From the NCBI GenBank assembly GCA_040385825.1, contig JAZKGQ010000009.1:124001-188000 (forward strand): 64,000 nucleotides of DNA, in the 5' to 3' direction. This document shows positions 51,913 through 60,652 of this stretch, piece by piece (position 1 is the first letter of the stretch; every line of letters begins with the position of its first letter). Made by a program: the position numbers and the translations under genes. The notes under the pieces are model-generated. The model was not told the DNA's origin. It searched no databases and saw nothing but the letters and a program-made list of their open reading frames with translations. This stretch comes from JANNNF01 sp040385825 (GTDB lineage: Bacteria; Pseudomonadota; Alphaproteobacteria; Rhodobacterales; Rhodobacteraceae).

Positions 51913-53315
51913 CTGCAAGGATGCCGGAAATCGGGTTGATCGGGTTGGGCACGATGGGGGCGGCGCTGGCGCTGAACATCGCCGAAAAGGGGTTCGGGAT
52001 CGCGGTCTGGAACCGCACAGGGTCTGTCACTACTGCGTTCCACAAGGATGCAGGCGATCTGGCCGCAAGGATCGTGCCGACGCAAAGCCTGAAGGATCTG
52101 GTGGCCGCGATCAAACCGCCCCGCGCGATCATTCTGATGGTGCCGGCGGGGCAGGCGGTGGATGACCAGATCGCCGCCCTGACCCCGTTCCTTGGCAAGG
52201 GTGACCTGATCGTGGATGCAGGCAACGCGAACCTGCACGACACCAACCGCCGCGCCGCCGCGAGCTTGCCGTTTCATGTGATGGGCATTGGTGTGTCGGG
52301 TGGCGAAGACGGCGCGCGCCACGGCCCCGCCATCATGGCGGGCGGCGACAAGGCCGATTGGGACCGCATGGCCCCGGTGCTGACCGCGATTGCCGCGAAG
52401 GCCGAGGATGGCACGCCCTGTGCGGCATGGATGGGTCCGGCAGGGGCGGGGCATTTCGTCAAGACCGTTCACAACGGCATCGAATATGCCGACATGCAGA
52501 TGATTGCCGAGGTGTACGGCATGATGCGCGATGGCATGGGGATGCAGGCTGCGGCCATCGCGGGTGTGTTCGCGGGCTGGAACGACGGCGTGCTGCGGTC
52601 GTATCTGATCGAGATTGCGGCCTCGGTTGCCGCCGCCATCGACCCTGAAACCGGGGCGCCCATGCTGGATGTGATCGTCGATGCGGCGGGGCAGAAGGGC
52701 ACCGGGCGCTGGACCGCGATCGAGGCGCAGCATCTGGCCACCCCGGTTCCGGTGATCGAGGCGGCGGTGATGGCGCGCAACGCATCTGCCCGGCTGGAGG
52801 AGCGCAAGGCAGGCGAGGCGCGGTTCGGGCCTGCACCACGGCGGTTGCCGGAAAACATGGCGCTGACCGATCTGGAATCGGCGCTGATTGCAGGCAAGAT
52901 CCTGTGCTATGCCCAAGGCTTTGCGATGACCGCCAAGGCGGGCGATGGTTTTGGCTGGGCGCTGCCCTTGCCCGAAATCGCGCGGGTCTGGCGGGCGGGC
53001 TGCATCATCCGGTCGGCCATGCTGAACGACATGGCAGAGGCGCTGGAGCAGGACGCAGGCCGCAACCTGATTCTGTCGCCGTTCTTTGCCAACCTGATCG
53101 AGGCGCATCTGCCCGCCTTGCGCCGCGTTGTCGCGGCAGGCGCGCTGAACGGCATCGCCACCCCGGCGCTTTCGGCAGGCCTGTCGTGGTTTGATCTGAT
53201 GCGCACCGCGCGCGGCACCGCCAACATGATCCAGGGCCAGCGCGATTTCTTTGGCGCGCACGGGTTTGACAGGCTGGACGGCAAGCCGCTTCACCACGGG
53301 CCATGGGGCGCATGA
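51903..53315 (+). CDS. gnd: 6-phosphogluconate dehydrogenase, decarboxylating
   Basis: A 470-residue enzyme of normal family length converting 6-phosphogluconate to ribulose 5-phosphate and CO2. Rossmann GLIGLGTMGAALALNIAEKG (about residues 11-30), AGNANLHDTNRR, MGIGVSGGEDGARHGPAIMAGG, catalytic Lys in GHFVKTVHNGIEYADMQMIAE, and GTGRWTAIEAQHLATPVPVI, with the C-terminal RDFFGAHGFDRLDG. It overlaps the lactonase gene, so lactone hydrolysis, phosphorylation and oxidation are co-encoded. Confidence 0.95.
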   Translation: MAMTARMPEIGLIGLGTMGAALALNIAEKGFGIAVWNRTGSVTTAFHKDAGDLAARIVPTQSLKDLVAAIKPPRAIILMVPAGQAVDDQIAALTPFLGKGDLIVDAGNANLHDTNRRAAASLPFHVMGIGVSGGEDGARHGPAIMAGGDKADWDRMAPVLTAIAAKAEDGTPCAAWMGPAGAGHFVKTVHNGIEYADMQMIAEVYGMMRDGMGMQAAAIAGVFAGWNDGVLRSYLIEIAASVAAAIDPETGAPMLDVIVDAAGQKGTGRWTAIEAQHLATPVPVIEAAVMARNASARLEERKAGEARFGPAPRRLPENMALTDLESALIAGKILCYAQGFAMTAKAGDGFGWALPLPEIARVWRAGCIIRSAMLNDMAEALEQDAGRNLILSPFFANLIEAHLPALRRVVAAGALNGIATPALSAGLSWFDLMRTARGTANMIQGQRDFFGAHGFDRLDGKPLHHGPWGA

Positions 53316-53358
53316 TTCCGCGGCCCTTGCGCCAGGTCTTGTGCCGGGGGCTGTCAGG

Positions 53359-54573
53359 TCAGGGCTGAAACATCGCGAACAGCCGGTCCACCCCGACGCG
53401 GGCCTCGGCCACCACGCGCGCCACATCGGCGGCGGGCAGGCCGACCTCTGCGGCGCGCAGGGCGCGGGTCACACAATCGGCGGCAGGAGTTTTCGCCACA
53501 TCCAGCATGTGGTCGCCGCGACCGACCGAGTCCATGAACTGGGCCAGCTTGGCATCCCATGCCAGCGCGATGGCGGGCGCGCCGTAAGAATAGGCCCCGA
53601 TCACCGCGTGCATCCGGTAGGCGATCAGCGCGTCGAACCCGGCCAGATGCGCGCAAAGCTGCGCCGGGGTCCGTTGATCCAGCATCTGCAACGCGCCGCC
53701 ATGTCTGGCACCAAGCGCCAGCAGGGCGTCCTTCATGCGGGCGGCATAGATCCGGTCCTCGGGGCTGCCGTTGGTAAAGACCTGCACGATGGCCCCTTGG
53801 TCCAGCAACCCTGCGGCCACGTCCAGATACCACTGGTCCAGCCGGCTCGACGCGGGGGCAGAGTCGGAATGATAGCGGATGGCAAGATGGCTCATCAGGC
53901 CCAAGCCCACCACCTTTTGCGCGCGGGCGGGGCGGGGGGCTTGCGGGAAGACCAGTGATGCCAGCAGGCCGGGGTCGCGCACCACCTGGGCGCGGTGGCC
54001 GGTCTTGTCCGCCAGATGCCGGTCCCACAGCGCGGCAGAGGCCGTATCACGCAGGAACACCGCCTTGACGTTCGGGCTGGCAAAGGCGCGCGCGAACATG
54101 CCCAGCCCGGTCTTGGTGAAATGCGCAGCCATGCCGCAGGCATAGATCGCCACCGGCAGGTTCAGCCGGGCGGCACTGTCCACCGCCAAAGCCAGCTTGG
54201 TCGGGAAATTCAGGTCCAGATCGGCGATCAGGTTGCCGCCGCCGATCACCACGCCGTCGCCCCCCGCCAGGGCGCGGGCATAATGCGGCCCCCAACTGCG
54301 GCGGGCGGCAATCGCCAGTGGCAGCCGAACGGCCGCTTGCCGCAGCGCGGGCGGCAGGGCTTGCAGCACCGCCATCACCGTGCTGCGCCCCGGCATCGCA
54401 TCGCCATAGGCGTTACGCGCCGCCAGATCGACCGAAGTGGTGCCCGCATCGGCCCCCGCCGCGCACAGGGTCTGTTCCAGACACTCCGACAGCAGGCCAT
54501 CGCCCAGATTGGGGCTGAACTTTGCATTGAAGCACAGCAGTCTGGGCGGGCGGCGGGTGGGATCGGGGGTCAA
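53359..54573 (-). CDS. Polysaccharide pyruvyltransferase family protein
   Basis: A 404-residue protein of the PS_pyruv_trans family, which attaches ketal pyruvate to exopolysaccharide sugars. Typical segments: CFNAKFSPNLGDGLLSECLEQTL at the N-terminus (NxGD motif), GGDGVVIGGGNLIADLD, VAIYACGMAAHFT, VFLRDTASAALWDRHLADKTG, and the C-terminal AHLAGFDALIAYRMHAVIGAYSYGAPAIALAWDAKLAQFMD with its conserved R-x-H. No signal peptide. It is the first minus-strand gene of the surface polysaccharide locus by position. Confidence 0.85.
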   Translation of the reverse strand: MTPDPTRRPPRLLCFNAKFSPNLGDGLLSECLEQTLCAAGADAGTTSVDLAARNAYGDAMPGRSTVMAVLQALPPALRQAAVRLPLAIAARRSWGPHYARALAGGDGVVIGGGNLIADLDLNFPTKLALAVDSAARLNLPVAIYACGMAAHFTKTGLGMFARAFASPNVKAVFLRDTASAALWDRHLADKTGHRAQVVRDPGLLASLVFPQAPRPARAQKVVGLGLMSHLAIRYHSDSAPASSRLDQWYLDVAAGLLDQGAIVQVFTNGSPEDRIYAARMKDALLALGARHGGALQMLDQRTPAQLCAHLAGFDALIAYRMHAVIGAYSYGAPAIALAWDAKLAQFMDSVGRGDHMLDVAKTPAADCVTRALRAAEVGLPAADVARVVAEARVGVDRLFAMFQP

Positions 54574-54594
54574 GATGGTATCCTTCCGGTGGCA

Positions 54595-56247
54595 TCAGGG
54601 CTGGGTCACGGTGATGCGATAGCGGGTCAGATCGCCCTTGGCGGTGGCCCCGGCGCTGACCGTGACCTCGACCACATCGCCTGCCGCAAGGGGCAGGTCG
54701 GGCAGCGACAGGTCGATGGGGTCTTTGCCCGCCCCCTGGGCCAGCGCGTCGCCGTTCAGGGTGACGGTTGCGATGATGCCATCCACGCTGGCCTGACCCG
54801 GCGCAAACCGCGCGGTCAGGGTCACCGGGCCGTCGCTGGCCGCCGTATAGCGGTGGACGAGATCGGTGCTGGGGCCGGGCAGCAGGGTTTCGGCGGTCAG
54901 TCGCACGGCATCCTGACCCTTGGCGGTGACATAGGGGGTCCAGGGCGTGCCGGGGGCCTCTTGCCCCGGTCGGGTGACAAGCGCCACATCGCGGCCATTG
55001 CTGCGGGCCAGCGCCACGAAGCCGTCGGTCAGCGGCGGGGTGCCATCGGCGGCGGGGTAGCCGAACTGGTCAAAGCTGTCGGCCAGCACGGTCTGCGGGC
55101 CAAGCGCCAGATCGCGGGCCAGATCAATGCCGCCAGCGCGATGAAAGATCAGCGGGTCGGTGGGCGACAGCGCAAGCGGCCCTGACGCCACAGCCCCCGT
55201 GGCGGTCAGCACCGCCACACCGGCGGCAGGCACCACGGCGCGGGCAGCCCCCCAGAGCACGATATGATCAGGCCCGAACCGGCAGCCATAGGTAAAGGCG
55301 TCAGGGGCCACATCGGCCACGGGCTTGCCTGCAAAATTCTGGTCGGCATAGCGGTAGGCGCTGCCCACCGGGGTCGCCCTGCCGCCCGCATCGAACAGCG
55401 GCACGAACCCGTCACCCCGTGCGGTCAGCGGAAACCACACCGCCCGCGTCACCCCGCCAAGCGCGAACTGACAGTAGTTGCGCAGGAAATAGCCGACGGC
55501 CAGCGCGGCATCGGGTTCGCCGAATTCGGTGACTTCCAGCGGCAGGGGGGCCGCGTCGGGGTGGCGGCGCAGCACGGCAATCTGGCGCACGAACTGTTCG
55601 GGCGGGGTGGTATAGGGGTGGATCGCCAGCGCATCCATTCGCCCCGCCCCCCCGGCGTCCAGCACCTGCCACAGATAGCCTGCGGGAATGGAATGGGTGG
55701 CCCCGCCCAGAATGCGCAGATCGGGCCGCAGCGCCTTGGCCGCCACATAGGTCGCGGCCAGAATGCGGGCATAGGCCGCGGCCCGGTCGGCGGGGCGCAT
55801 GTCCTTCAGCGGGCCTTTGACAAAGTTGGTGCCGTTGAATTCGTTGCCGACCTCGATCGCATCGACGCCCGGATACTGCGCCGCCACCGCCGCCGCAAAG
55901 GCGGCAAAACCCGCGATGCCCTGAGCGGTATGGGGCGTGTCGCCCCCGTCATACAGATCGTTCCCCCAGTTCAGCGTGATGCTGAGGCTGGCGCCCGCTG
56001 CCGCGACGCGGGCCGGATAGGCCAGCCGCGCCCCGGTGAAATCATAGACCCCAGGCGTGGTTTCGGCCCGGTTCCAGTTCAGCCCGTCGCGCAGATCGCG
56101 GATGCCGTTGCCGGGCAGGGCCGCCAGCACCGCAGGCTGCGCGCCCTGGTTGAAGTTGGACGCCGCCCCAAGCCGGGGGGCGATGGCCCCCTCGGCCTGC
56201 GCCATGCCGGCGCAGAGGCCCGCGATCACCGCCAGAACCGCCCTCAT
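54595..56247 (-). CDS. Exported clan GH-A glycoside hydrolase
   Basis: A 550-residue secreted protein with signal peptide MRAVLAVIAGLCAGMAQA. A (beta/alpha)8 barrel at about 20-310 carries the clan GH-A pair: acid/base Glu136 after Asn135 (VGNEFNGTNF) and nucleophile Glu241 (LEVTEFGEP). Also LNWGNDLYD and LAIHPYT. The C-terminal 230 residues are beta-rich accessory domains. GH39 or GH5-like families fit, but the exact one is not assignable by eye. It overlaps the flavoprotein gene; probably trims or degrades the polysaccharide made by this locus. Confidence 0.78.
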   Translation of the reverse strand: MRAVLAVIAGLCAGMAQAEGAIAPRLGAASNFNQGAQPAVLAALPGNGIRDLRDGLNWNRAETTPGVYDFTGARLAYPARVAAAGASLSITLNWGNDLYDGGDTPHTAQGIAGFAAFAAAVAAQYPGVDAIEVGNEFNGTNFVKGPLKDMRPADRAAAYARILAATYVAAKALRPDLRILGGATHSIPAGYLWQVLDAGGAGRMDALAIHPYTTPPEQFVRQIAVLRRHPDAAPLPLEVTEFGEPDAALAVGYFLRNYCQFALGGVTRAVWFPLTARGDGFVPLFDAGGRATPVGSAYRYADQNFAGKPVADVAPDAFTYGCRFGPDHIVLWGAARAVVPAAGVAVLTATGAVASGPLALSPTDPLIFHRAGGIDLARDLALGPQTVLADSFDQFGYPAADGTPPLTDGFVALARSNGRDVALVTRPGQEAPGTPWTPYVTAKGQDAVRLTAETLLPGPSTDLVHRYTAASDGPVTLTARFAPGQASVDGIIATVTLNGDALAQGAGKDPIDLSLPDLPLAAGDVVEVTVSAGATAKGDLTRYRITVTQP

Positions 56248-57605
56248 CCTGCGGCCACCGATGCGGCCTGCAATTCCTGCGCCACGCGGCGGATGACGCC
56301 AGAGGCGGTGGGCAAATACTCGAACCGCCCCTGCCGCCCCACAGACACGATGCCGAAGGCAGTCAGTTGCGCAAGGATCGGGGCGGCGGCATCGGCCCGG
56401 CCTTTCAGGTACAAAGGGTAGGCATCGGTCACCACATCATGTCCTTCCAGTGCGATATCCCCGGTGATCAGCCCCAGCCCCCGGACATGGCTGCAAAAAT
56501 CGGCAAAGGCGGCGTCGGGGTCGGGCGGCGATCCGGCGGCCAGTGTCACCTCTACCGACATGAAGTCACGATCCTGCATCAGACCGGGGTAGATGCGCGA
56601 ATAAAGCGTGGCGCGTTTCCAGCGCCCTTCGCCGTGAAAGTTGAACAGCACATTGCCAAGCGGTTTGGCCACCCCGGTCGCCGACACGAACAGCGTCAGC
56701 AGATCAAGGCTTTGCAACCCGGCATCCGTGCCGAACACCGCCCTGTGCATCAGATGCAGCGGCATGGCAGACACCACGGCCCCGGCCTGCCAGGACTGAC
56801 CCGCGGTCGCCACGCGAAAGCCCTCGCCCTCTTTCGTCACGGCGCTGACGGTCTGGCCCAGCTGGAAGGTCACGCCCTGGGCTTCAAGCTGCGTGCGGAT
56901 TTCCGTGAACAGGGTGGTGAACCCCGAAGGGGGCCGCACCCGAAGTGCTGCAGGCGGGCCGCGCCGCACCGGCTTGCGCCGCAGCGCCCGCCACAGCATC
57001 TTGGCCATTTCGGCGGTGCGGGTCTTTTTTTCGATGAAGCCCATGCGGCGGTAGAAGAATTCTTCGTCCAGCGTCTCGGGCGGGGTGTGGTGGAACCGGG
57101 TGATATAGCTGCGCAGGCCCGACCCTTCATAGATGCGGCGGCCCAGCCGGGCACGGCAGGCGGTATCCACCGTGCCGTCGGTGCGGGTGGTCAGGCGCGA
57201 CCAGACCATATCGGCAATCGCCCCCCACAGCCGGACAGGCGGCCAGGCCAGAATGTCGCGCGGCTCGACCGGATAGTGCAGCACCTGCCCGTCGGGCGCG
57301 ATGCGGCGCTGCACCCGCGCGGCGGGCGGGCACAGGGCGCGGGTGCCCGGAAACTGGTCGAACAGCCGGGCCTGATCTTCGTAAAAGATGCTGCCGACAT
57401 CGAAGGTATAGGGGCCGATCTCATGCGACCGATGGGTGCCGCCGATATGGCGTGCCGCGTCCAGCACCAGAACCCGCCGCCCCGAGGCCGCCAGAATGCC
57501 CGCCGCCGTCAGCCCCGCGGGCCCCGCGCCCAGCACGATCACATCCTGGCGCTGCTGCGGCAGGGTGGCATGGGTCGGGGCAAGATGGATTTCGTGATCG
57601 GCCAT
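56244..57605 (-). CDS. FAD-dependent amine-oxidase/UDP-galactopyranose-mutase-like protein
   Basis: A 453-residue flavoprotein. Residues about 20-55 hold the dinucleotide motif DVIVLGAGPAGLTAAGILAASGRRVLVLDAARHIGG, followed by THRSHEIGPYTFDVGSIFYED, which resembles UDP-galactopyranose mutase and protoporphyrinogen-oxidase-like folds. FNFHGEGRWKRATLYSRIYPG and VGRQGRFEYLPTASGVIRR near the end fit the mutase-like group. In a polysaccharide locus, supply of a furanose nucleotide sugar is a reasonable guess. It is coupled to the glycosidase gene (4-base overlap). Confidence 0.72.
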   Translation of the reverse strand: MADHEIHLAPTHATLPQQRQDVIVLGAGPAGLTAAGILAASGRRVLVLDAARHIGGTHRSHEIGPYTFDVGSIFYEDQARLFDQFPGTRALCPPAARVQRRIAPDGQVLHYPVEPRDILAWPPVRLWGAIADMVWSRLTTRTDGTVDTACRARLGRRIYEGSGLRSYITRFHHTPPETLDEEFFYRRMGFIEKKTRTAEMAKMLWRALRRKPVRRGPPAALRVRPPSGFTTLFTEIRTQLEAQGVTFQLGQTVSAVTKEGEGFRVATAGQSWQAGAVVSAMPLHLMHRAVFGTDAGLQSLDLLTLFVSATGVAKPLGNVLFNFHGEGRWKRATLYSRIYPGLMQDRDFMSVEVTLAAGSPPDPDAAFADFCSHVRGLGLITGDIALEGHDVVTDAYPLYLKGRADAAAPILAQLTAFGIVSVGRQGRFEYLPTASGVIRRVAQELQAASVAAG

Positions 57606-57798
57606 GTCTGCCTGCCTTGTGGACGTATGTTGGCCTACACGATGCCTGAATCAGTGGCATGAACCATCGTTTTCGCTTCAAGCTGCATCGCAGCGGGGCG
57701 TGACGGTGCGGGCAACCGCCTTGACTGTCGCATGATTGACGAAAAAGGGGCAGATAGATCAACAGACAGGCATTGGCGAAAACAGCGGTGGCGGGCAG

Positions 57799-58734
57799 AT
57801 GCAGACGAGGATGGCAAAGACCCCGGACCCGGCACAGGTTGCGACCCGGATCGCGGTGATCGTCTGTTCTGCCGGGCGACCCGAGTGCCTGCGCCCCTTT
57901 GCCGAACGCATCGCCCTGCAAACCCGTCAGCCCGACCGCCTGCTGTTCGTGGTGCCCCGCGCCGAAGATGCCCCTCCCGACATCGCCCATTGGGCCGGGC
58001 CGGGTGTTGCCGCCGAGGTGGTGATTTCCCCCAAGGGCCTGCCCCGTCAGCGCAACCATGGCCTGAACGCCATTGCCGGGGATTGCGGGCTGGTGGTGTT
58101 CTTTGACGATGATTTCCTGCCCTCGCGCCATGCCCTGGCCCGGATCGCCCAAGCCTTTGCCGAACTGCCGCAGGTCAACGGCATGACCGGGCATCTGATT
58201 GCCGACGGCATCCGCGGGCCGGGCATCGGCGTGCCCGAGGCCGTGGCCATGCTGGCCCGCCATGATGCCACGCCGCAGGACGGCCCGGTGCAGGTGCGCC
58301 GCGAGGGGCTGGCGGGGCTGTATGGCTGCAACATGGCCTACCGGATGGCCGCCATCGGTGCACAGCGGTTCGACGAGGCCCTGCCGCTGTACGGCTGGCA
58401 GGAGGACATCGACTTTGCCGCCCGCATCCCCGGTGGCCGGATCAAGACCGATGCCTTTGCCGGCGTGCATCTGGGGATCAAGTCGGGGCGCGAAACGGCA
58501 GGTGCCCGGCTGGGCTACAGCCAGATCGTGAACCCTTGGTATCTGGTGCGCAAGGGCACCATGCGGCCCCGGTTTGCCCTGAACCTGGCCCTGCGCAACA
58601 TGGCCGCGAACCACTGGCGCGGATTGCGCCCCGAACCCTGGATCGACCGTCTGGCCCGCGCGCGGGGCAACTGGATCGGGCTGGCCGACATTCTGCGCGG
58701 CCGCGCCGATCCGGGCCGGATACTGACCCTGTGA
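57799..58734 (+). CDS. Glycosyltransferase family 2
   Basis: A 311-residue GT-A-fold enzyme: RIAVIVCSAGRPECLRPFAERIALQT at the N-terminus, PRQRNHGLNAIAGDCGLVVFFDDDFLPSRHAL containing the DxD-type nucleotide-sugar site (FDDDF), then CNMAYRMAAIGAQRFDEALPLYGWQEDIDFAARI with the ED acceptor motif. No signal peptide. ATG 57799 is taken; the frame is open from 57736 and ATG 57811 is also possible. It transfers a sugar during exopolysaccharide or capsule assembly and is coupled to a sulfotransferase gene. Confidence 0.87.
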   Translation: MQTRMAKTPDPAQVATRIAVIVCSAGRPECLRPFAERIALQTRQPDRLLFVVPRAEDAPPDIAHWAGPGVAAEVVISPKGLPRQRNHGLNAIAGDCGLVVFFDDDFLPSRHALARIAQAFAELPQVNGMTGHLIADGIRGPGIGVPEAVAMLARHDATPQDGPVQVRREGLAGLYGCNMAYRMAAIGAQRFDEALPLYGWQEDIDFAARIPGGRIKTDAFAGVHLGIKSGRETAGARLGYSQIVNPWYLVRKGTMRPRFALNLALRNMAANHWRGLRPEPWIDRLARARGNWIGLADILRGRADPGRILTL

Positions 58735-58757
58735 CTGTGATTGAAAGGCCTTTGCCG

Positions 58758-59660
58758 ATGATCCCCACCGACCCCGCCAAACGTGCGCTGATGCCCAACC
58801 TGTTCATCATCGGGGCGTCGAAGGCCGGGTCATCGGCCCTGCATGCCTATCTGCGCGCCCACCCCGCCATCCGCATGAGCGACGAAAAGGAGCCGTGCTT
58901 TTTCGTGGACCGGGCCGAACTTGCCGAGGCCTGGCCCATCATGGCGCGGCAGGCCTGTTCGCAGGACTGGGACGCCTATCTGACCCTGTGGAAGGGCGGC
59001 GAGGGCGCGCGCTATCGCGGCGAGGGCAGCGTCTATTATTCGCAAAGCCCGCATCGCAGCGGCGTCGCGGCCCGGATCGCCGCCGCCGCCCCTGATGCCC
59101 GCATCCTCTATCTGGTGCGCGAGCCCGTGGGCCGCGCCATCGGCCATTACTGGCAACGCGCCAAGGAATTTCAGGAGCCCTTGCCGCTGGATCAGGCGCT
59201 GCGGGACAACCCGCTGTACCGCGACACATCGGATTATGCGCTGCAACTGGCCGAGTATCTGGCGGTCTTCCCGCGCGCGCAGGTGCATGTGGTGGTGGCA
59301 GAACGCCTGCGCACGCAGCGGCGCGCGGTGCTGGCGGGGATTTTCGACTGGCTGCAACTGGACGCGGTCGCCCTGTCCGACGACCAGATAACCGAGCGGC
59401 ACACATCCCCGCCAACCAGCCGCAACGCGCGGTTTCCGCTGGTGCGCACGGTGCGCGATTCCGCGCTGTGGGCGCAGGCGCGGCGGTTGTTGCCGAAGGC
59501 CGCGATCAACCGCTTGCGCCGCGCCGCAACCGTGCAGTATCAGCGGTCCGACATCGACGACAGCGCCGTGCGCGCCGAGCTTGCGACCTATTTCAAGCCG
59601 CGAATCGCTGCGTTTGAAACCTTGCTGGACGAGGCCATTCCCGAGTGGCAAAAACCGTAA
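58758..59660 (+). CDS. Sulfotransferase
   Basis: A 300-residue PAPS-dependent sulfotransferase. The 5'-phosphosulfate loop is FIIGASKAGSSALHAYL (about residues 15-31) and the 3'-phosphate motif is LVREPVGRAIGHYWQRAKEF (about 112). DEKEPCFFVDRAEL resembles heparan-sulfate-type sulfotransferases. The frame is open to a GTG at 58731 that overlaps the glycosyltransferase stop; ATG 58758 is preferred for its AAAGG site, but both are credible. Likely sulfates the polysaccharide made by this locus. Confidence 0.87.
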   Translation: MIPTDPAKRALMPNLFIIGASKAGSSALHAYLRAHPAIRMSDEKEPCFFVDRAELAEAWPIMARQACSQDWDAYLTLWKGGEGARYRGEGSVYYSQSPHRSGVAARIAAAAPDARILYLVREPVGRAIGHYWQRAKEFQEPLPLDQALRDNPLYRDTSDYALQLAEYLAVFPRAQVHVVVAERLRTQRRAVLAGIFDWLQLDAVALSDDQITERHTSPPTSRNARFPLVRTVRDSALWAQARRLLPKAAINRLRRAATVQYQRSDIDDSAVRAELATYFKPRIAAFETLLDEAIPEWQKP

Positions 59661-59920
59661 GCAATCATTTTAAGCGCGATTTTAGAGACTGCCTTTGTGT
59701 TGGGCTTTGTGAATCCGGCGAATTCAATCATTGGGTTATTTTTAGAAAGGCGAATGCAACCCATGATTGTATTTTAAGCCATCTTTCTGCGACTGCATTG
59801 ACGAATTGTCACAATGATACCTTAAAATGGCCTTAATCGAGCGGACAAGGCCGGCGTCTTCAGAGCTGCATTTGTCGACATTGGCGCTGCGATTGTGAAA
59901 TATTATTGTGGGGAATTAAC
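59661..59920 (+). promoter_or_regulatory. AT-rich promoter region of the RTX gene
   Basis: This 260-base gap is clearly more AT-rich than its surroundings. TTGACG (59798-59803), an 18-base spacer and TTAAAA (59822-59827) make a candidate promoter. The perfect dyad ATTGT-c-ACAAT (59805-59815) lies between the two hexamers, a position expected for an operator. ATTTTAAGC is repeated at 59667-59675 and 59771-59779. A 63-codon open frame here has no supporting features and is not called as a gene. Confidence 0.55.
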
Positions 59921-60538
59921 ATGCCAGGTTCAGATGACTATATCGTGGGTACTGCCGGCAATGATCTGATCAACGCTCAGGGGGGCAGCGACACTGTCCT
60001 TGGCGAGCAGGGAAAGGATACGCTTGTCGGCGGGGCTGGGGAAGACGTGCTGAAAGGCGGCGGCGACGTTGACTACGTCTATGGCGGCCAGCAGGCAGAC
60101 AAGCTTTACGGCGACGGCGGCAATGACCGCATGTTTGCAGGTGACGGCAATGACCGCGCCTATGGCGGCGACGGGCGTGATCGCATCGACGGCGGCGAAG
60201 GCGATGACAAGCTGTATGGCGGCGATGCCGGCGATGCGCTTCAGGGCGGCAATGGCAACGATGTCCTCTATGGTGACAGTGCCGACGGGAACGACGACGA
60301 AGGCTTTGCCGATTTCTTTGTTTTTGATACCGCCGATGGAAGCGACAAGGTGTTCGACTTTGAGGGCGGCCTCGACAAGGTGGCCCTTCTGGGTGACGGC
60401 AGCGTGGCTGCGACCTTTACGTATTTTGCCAATGGCAACACCGTGATGGTCTATGGCACGACGACCGTGACCTTTCTGGACGAGTTCGTGACAGCGGCTG
60501 ACGTGATCTACACCACAGCGGTCGAAGACCTGTTCTGA
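59921..60538 (+). CDS. Small RTX (hemolysin-type calcium-binding repeat) protein
   Basis: A 205-residue acidic protein made almost wholly of about 12 glycine/aspartate nonapeptides of the GGxGxDxLx type at residues 8-118 (for example YGGDGRDRI, DGGEGDDKL, QGGNGNDVL), which fold as a calcium-binding beta-roll. The C-terminal 75 residues hold the usual RTX cap (FFVFDTADGSDKVFDFEGGLDKV) and end in EDLF, like a type I secretion signal. No enzymatic domain. A cell-surface or matrix protein secreted by a TolC-type system encoded elsewhere is likely. ATG 59921 follows a GGGGA site. Confidence 0.9.
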   Translation: MPGSDDYIVGTAGNDLINAQGGSDTVLGEQGKDTLVGGAGEDVLKGGGDVDYVYGGQQADKLYGDGGNDRMFAGDGNDRAYGGDGRDRIDGGEGDDKLYGGDAGDALQGGNGNDVLYGDSADGNDDEGFADFFVFDTADGSDKVFDFEGGLDKVALLGDGSVAATFTYFANGNTVMVYGTTTVTFLDEFVTAADVIYTTAVEDLF

Positions 60539-60561
60539 TCCATCTGCAGGACTGAAATTCG

Positions 60562-60584
60562 CGGGCCACCGGTTTGGTGGCCCG
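60562..60584 (+). terminator. Intrinsic terminator of the RTX gene
   Basis: CGGGCCACC (60562-60570) and GGTGGCCCG (60576-60584) pair perfectly around GGTTT, 23 bases after the RTX stop, followed by TTTGCGT. The T-run is short but the stem is strong. Confidence 0.7.
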
Positions 60585-60652
60585 TTTGCGTCTGATCCGG
60601 GCTGACGGGTTTTTGCGCAGGATGCAGCGCAGGGTGATGCCCTGCGCCCCGG

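Noticed and set aside
49951..51918. A 655-codon minus-strand frame opposite the hydroxyacid dehydrogenase and gluconolactonase genes
   Set aside because: Fully antisense to two genes with intact catalytic motifs; translation has no domain-like sequence.
59645..59836. A 63-codon frame between the sulfotransferase and RTX genes
   Set aside because: It begins inside the sulfotransferase gene, has no ribosome-binding site of note and runs through the RTX promoter; composition is non-coding-like.
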